The notes under the pieces were generated by a model that worked only from the letters and a program-made list of their open reading frames with translations, was not told the DNA's origin and did not search any database. The position numbers and the translations under genes were made by a program. A DNA stretch of 64,000 nt from Rotaria sordida (taxonomy: Eukaryota > Rotifera > Eurotatoria > Philodinida > Philodinidae): assembly GCA_905250125.1 (NCBI GenBank), contig CAJNOL010000279.1, forward strand, positions 1 to 64,000, given 5' to 3'. This document shows, in pieces, positions 61,545 through 64,000 of this stretch (positions within the stretch are counted from its first letter, which is position 1; every line of letters starts with the position of its first letter).

Positions 61545-62609
61545 TTAAAATTTATCCATTTCGTCTTCTTGTCTAATATGAATATACTTTAATTGTTTTG
61601 TATATGGTTCAATAATAACTAATTGTTGGCAAGCATTCTTACTATTATTTTTAAGTATTTGAAACCAATTTTGATAATTATGTTGTACATCAAAATTTTT
61701 ATTTAGTTTTCTATATATATGTATATTATGTGCATAAGCAAAATGTATTCTATGTGTACGATTTGTGTCTGATGCTAATGCTAATATAACAGCATGAATA
61801 TTTCCATCACCTAATGAATTAATTAAAATACTATCATTTAATAAAAGATTATTTAAAAATTGTTCAATTTGTTTTTGATACCAAAATTGAACACGAGTAA
61901 GAAAAAAATTATTATAAATAGAATCATATGATTGAAATGGAAAACAATATGATTTACAATTATTATGATATGTACGTAAATATCGTGGTAGTAAATAATC
62001 AGGACCTGACATTGGAATATCCCATGCAAGCGCACGATAAATATAATCAAGTTTATTTTTATATGCATATTCAAAAAGATCATAATCAAATGGTTCTAAA
62101 AAATAACTATCATCATCTAATCGCATTATATAATCATAATTATTTTTAATTAATGGATGATGAAATACAGTATGTGACCAAAATTGACACATAAAACGAT
62201 AACCTATTGAACGTTGATAAATTGTTGGAATTTCACGTTTAATTATATTAATTGTTTGAATAGGATTTCTCATTAATGTAAATAAAACAATATTTTCAAA
62301 TATTAATCTTAATTTAACACATGATTTTATATAATCTATGGTTGAACTTTGTATCTCATTATCATGTGAATCATAGAAAATTATAACTGGATATTTATCA
62401 ATTGATTGAGGAAAAAAATATTCTATTGAATGTAGCATATTAAGTAAACGTATAGGATCTCCACGTGTTAAAGTGACAATTGCTGCTCGAAATGACTGCT
62501 TTTGATAAGCATTATTTAAACTTTTAGTAGATGGTAATGATAATAAAAAATAATAAATAAACCCAATAAAACATATAAACAAAAAATATTTCCACGTTTT
62601 TCGTTTCAT
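61545..62609 (-). CDS. GT15-type (KRE2/MNT1-like) mannosyltransferase-like protein (354 aa)
   Basis: Single uninterrupted exon on the minus strand. Residues 1-12 are basic and cytosolic (MKRKTWK), then a hydrophobic anchor of about 20 residues, so a type II Golgi protein. The catalytic part starts RAAIVTLTRGDP..LLNMLHSIE and includes YPVIIFYD, YRFMCQFWS, YDYIMRLDDDSYFLEPFDYDLF and YIYRALAWDIP. These match the layout of fungal alpha-1,2-mannosyltransferases of family GT15, where R.D.DS..... sits at the nucleotide-sugar/metal site. Such enzymes extend mannose chains on glycoproteins. Lack of introns among intron-rich neighbours and a mainly fungal family suggest horizontal acquisition. The start is the first in-frame ATG. 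Confidence 0.75.
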   Translation of the reverse strand: MKRKTWKYFLFICFIGFIYYFLLSLPSTKSLNNAYQKQSFRAAIVTLTRGDPIRLLNMLHSIEYFFPQSIDKYPVIIFYDSHDNEIQSSTIDYIKSCVKLRLIFENIVLFTLMRNPIQTINIIKREIPTIYQRSIGYRFMCQFWSHTVFHHPLIKNNYDYIMRLDDDSYFLEPFDYDLFEYAYKNKLDYIYRALAWDIPMSGPDYLLPRYLRTYHNNCKSYCFPFQSYDSIYNNFFLTRVQFWYQKQIEQFLNNLLLNDSILINSLGDGNIHAVILALASDTNRTHRIHFAYAHNIHIYRKLNKNFDVQHNYQNWFQILKNNSKNACQQLVIIEPYTKQLKYIHIRQEDEMDKF

Positions 62610-62774
62610 TTTATAATGTTGAGAGAGACACGACAACAAAAAATGGAATTATATCTCTTGTTTTTTTTCTCTCTTTCTTTCTTTAAGTTGTTTAACAAAG
62701 AACACATTTGTTAGTTGATTCAATTGGTCGAACTAAAATATTCGAATAGTCATTTTGTTTATGACTATCAACAA

Positions 62775-62874
62775 NNNNNNNNNNNNNNNNNNNNNNNNNN
62801 NNNNNNNNNNNNNNNNNNNNNNNNNNNNNNNNNNNNNNNNNNNNNNNNNNNNNNNNNNNNNNNNNNNNNNNNNN
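62775..62874. other. Assembly gap, 100 N
   Basis: Run of exactly 100 N, a scaffold gap of unknown true size just upstream of the GT15-like gene. Confidence 0.97.
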
Positions 62875-64000
62875 ATGTGAAAAAACAAAAGAAGTTTCTA
62901 TTGAAAAAAATAAAACAAAACAACACATCAGGGTGGATACAAGTATTGACGTCGCGATTGCAATGCCATACAAGCGAAGGATCATCATGTGTAGATTCTA
63001 TATTATTTACAATGATGTCTTACTACTCTAACGTGGTTACTTAATAACATGATTGATTATTCTTTTATCGAATGAGAGATCCATAAGTAAAATTTCCACT
63101 CAAAATTAAATCTGCTATTTTACTTCAACAATTCCACAAAAAGAGCATTGTCGAAATTAATGCTATTAAGTGGTTTTTGAATTATCGAACAAGCGGCTAA
63201 ATCTATCAAAATATTGATGGCATTAATCGAGATATCAAATGCATTATTGTTGGCAAAGAACAAAAACACGAAAAATATCGAAACGGAATCAAATCAGACA
63301 ATTTCCGAAATGTTGAGTGTTTCTTGTTGAACTTCGATTTTTTACTGGTGAACAAATACTGAAGAATACAATAATACTACTGTTGGTTATGTGATACAAC
63401 AATGCCTAAGAAGCTTGTTCCTTTAAAATAATCCGAAATCATACAAAAATTTTGTCAATCAAAATATCAGATTTAGCAAAACTACATTTTCATCAAAGAA
63501 AAGAAGAAAGAATAAAATTCAACTTTATCCTTGATGTGAGTATTATTTTCAAGATCTGTAAACTATCAATCTAATGTGAAAGCATGAATTGTAAGTTGAA
63601 GAAGGGGAGAATTTTATCAATCTGTTACTTTTATATTTTATTCTATTGGCATAAAGTTGAATATTATGCTTCATGAAATGAACTCCAGAGTCTTTTTTCA
63701 AAATACAAACATACAGATGCATTGTGTATATGTGGAAATAAGGAAAATATTTTCGAAAAAAACTGATGAAACATAACTTTTCTTTGGAGTGGTTTCATAG
63801 GTTTTGCTATTTGTAGAATATAATAACTCATCAAAACGAAAAATTCTTAAGAAACATACACCAGTATGTTCAAAGTCCATCCGAATTCCATGTAGAGTGA
63901 CTGCTTTCTAGGAATCTGGGAAATATTCAATAGGTTTTTAAAGACCAAAAATGGCTCTTACCAAGTGAGAAAACAACAACATTAAATAGATTTGCATAAG
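62875..64000. other. Window end, no gene recognised
   Basis: AT-rich sequence with no exon, repeat copy or RNA gene that I can support. Confidence 0.4.

Noticed and set aside
62610..62639. Longer N terminus for the GT15-like protein
   Set aside because: The extension would begin at TTG. The first ATG gives a normal type II anchor.
1..64000. tRNA, rRNA, spliced-leader RNA genes or CRISPR arrays
   Set aside because: No B-box-like GGTTCGA arm, rRNA core or regularly spaced direct repeats of CRISPR type were noticed on reading; a covariance search was not possible.

Overview
This is an AT-rich animal nuclear sequence. It has many compact genes with short GT-AG introns (mostly about 50-80 bp), and several are clear metazoan orthologues: WDR13, COP9 subunit 6, a USP44/49-type deubiquitinase, a FoxL1-like forkhead factor and a MARVEL tetraspan. 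B-box/beta-propeller and NHL proteins in this style, probable foreign genes, dense foldback elements, and acceptor-like AG dinucleotides set directly against start codons all fit a bdelloid rotifer best. The species assignment is inference.

Layout. 1-3 kb: 3' exons of a low-complexity, nuclear-type protein between nested and inverted dispersed repeats. 3-19.1 kb: the most unusual part, a degenerate tandem triplication of a roughly 4.7-6 kb unit. Each unit carries one very small gene for a protein starting MG(N/G)R..R (5273, 11144, 15799), with conserved TATA box and 3' end but fast-changing, in two copies extremely tyrosine-rich, bodies. Each unit also carries one copy of a multi-exon gene resembling the centriole factor TEDC2; two copies are dead and one (17154-19085) is open. 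19.2-28.4 kb: WDR13, a B-box/coiled-coil/propeller gene and a two-UBZ4-finger gene, all on +, the first two closely packed behind the TEDC2-like gene like a polycistron. 32-35.6 kb: NHL propeller and MARVEL protein on the minus strand. 37-43.3 kb: USP44/49-like protease and CSN6 on +. 43.3-48.3 kb: microsatellite-rich noncoding DNA. 48.3-50.4 kb: a short, divergent pyruvate-kinase-family gene on the minus strand. 53.7-54.1 kb: a secreted potato-inhibitor-I-like protein. 56.2-57.3 kb: FoxL1-like gene inside more than 6 kb of noncoding DNA. 61.5-62.6 kb: an intronless GT15-type mannosyltransferase-like gene on the minus strand.

At least eleven foldback elements (long inverted arms around a short spacer) were read by eye, five of them inside introns. 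Two N gaps are present (13506-13515 and 62775-62874). The smaller one is flanked by a roughly 310-bp near-duplicate that may be an assembly artefact.

Limits: gene names come from recalled family motifs, not database searches. Exon models rest on splice consensus and frame continuity; every complete multi-exon model was checked to sum to a whole number of codons. Foldback and tandem-unit ends are approximate. No tRNA, rRNA, spliced-leader RNA gene or CRISPR array was recognised.
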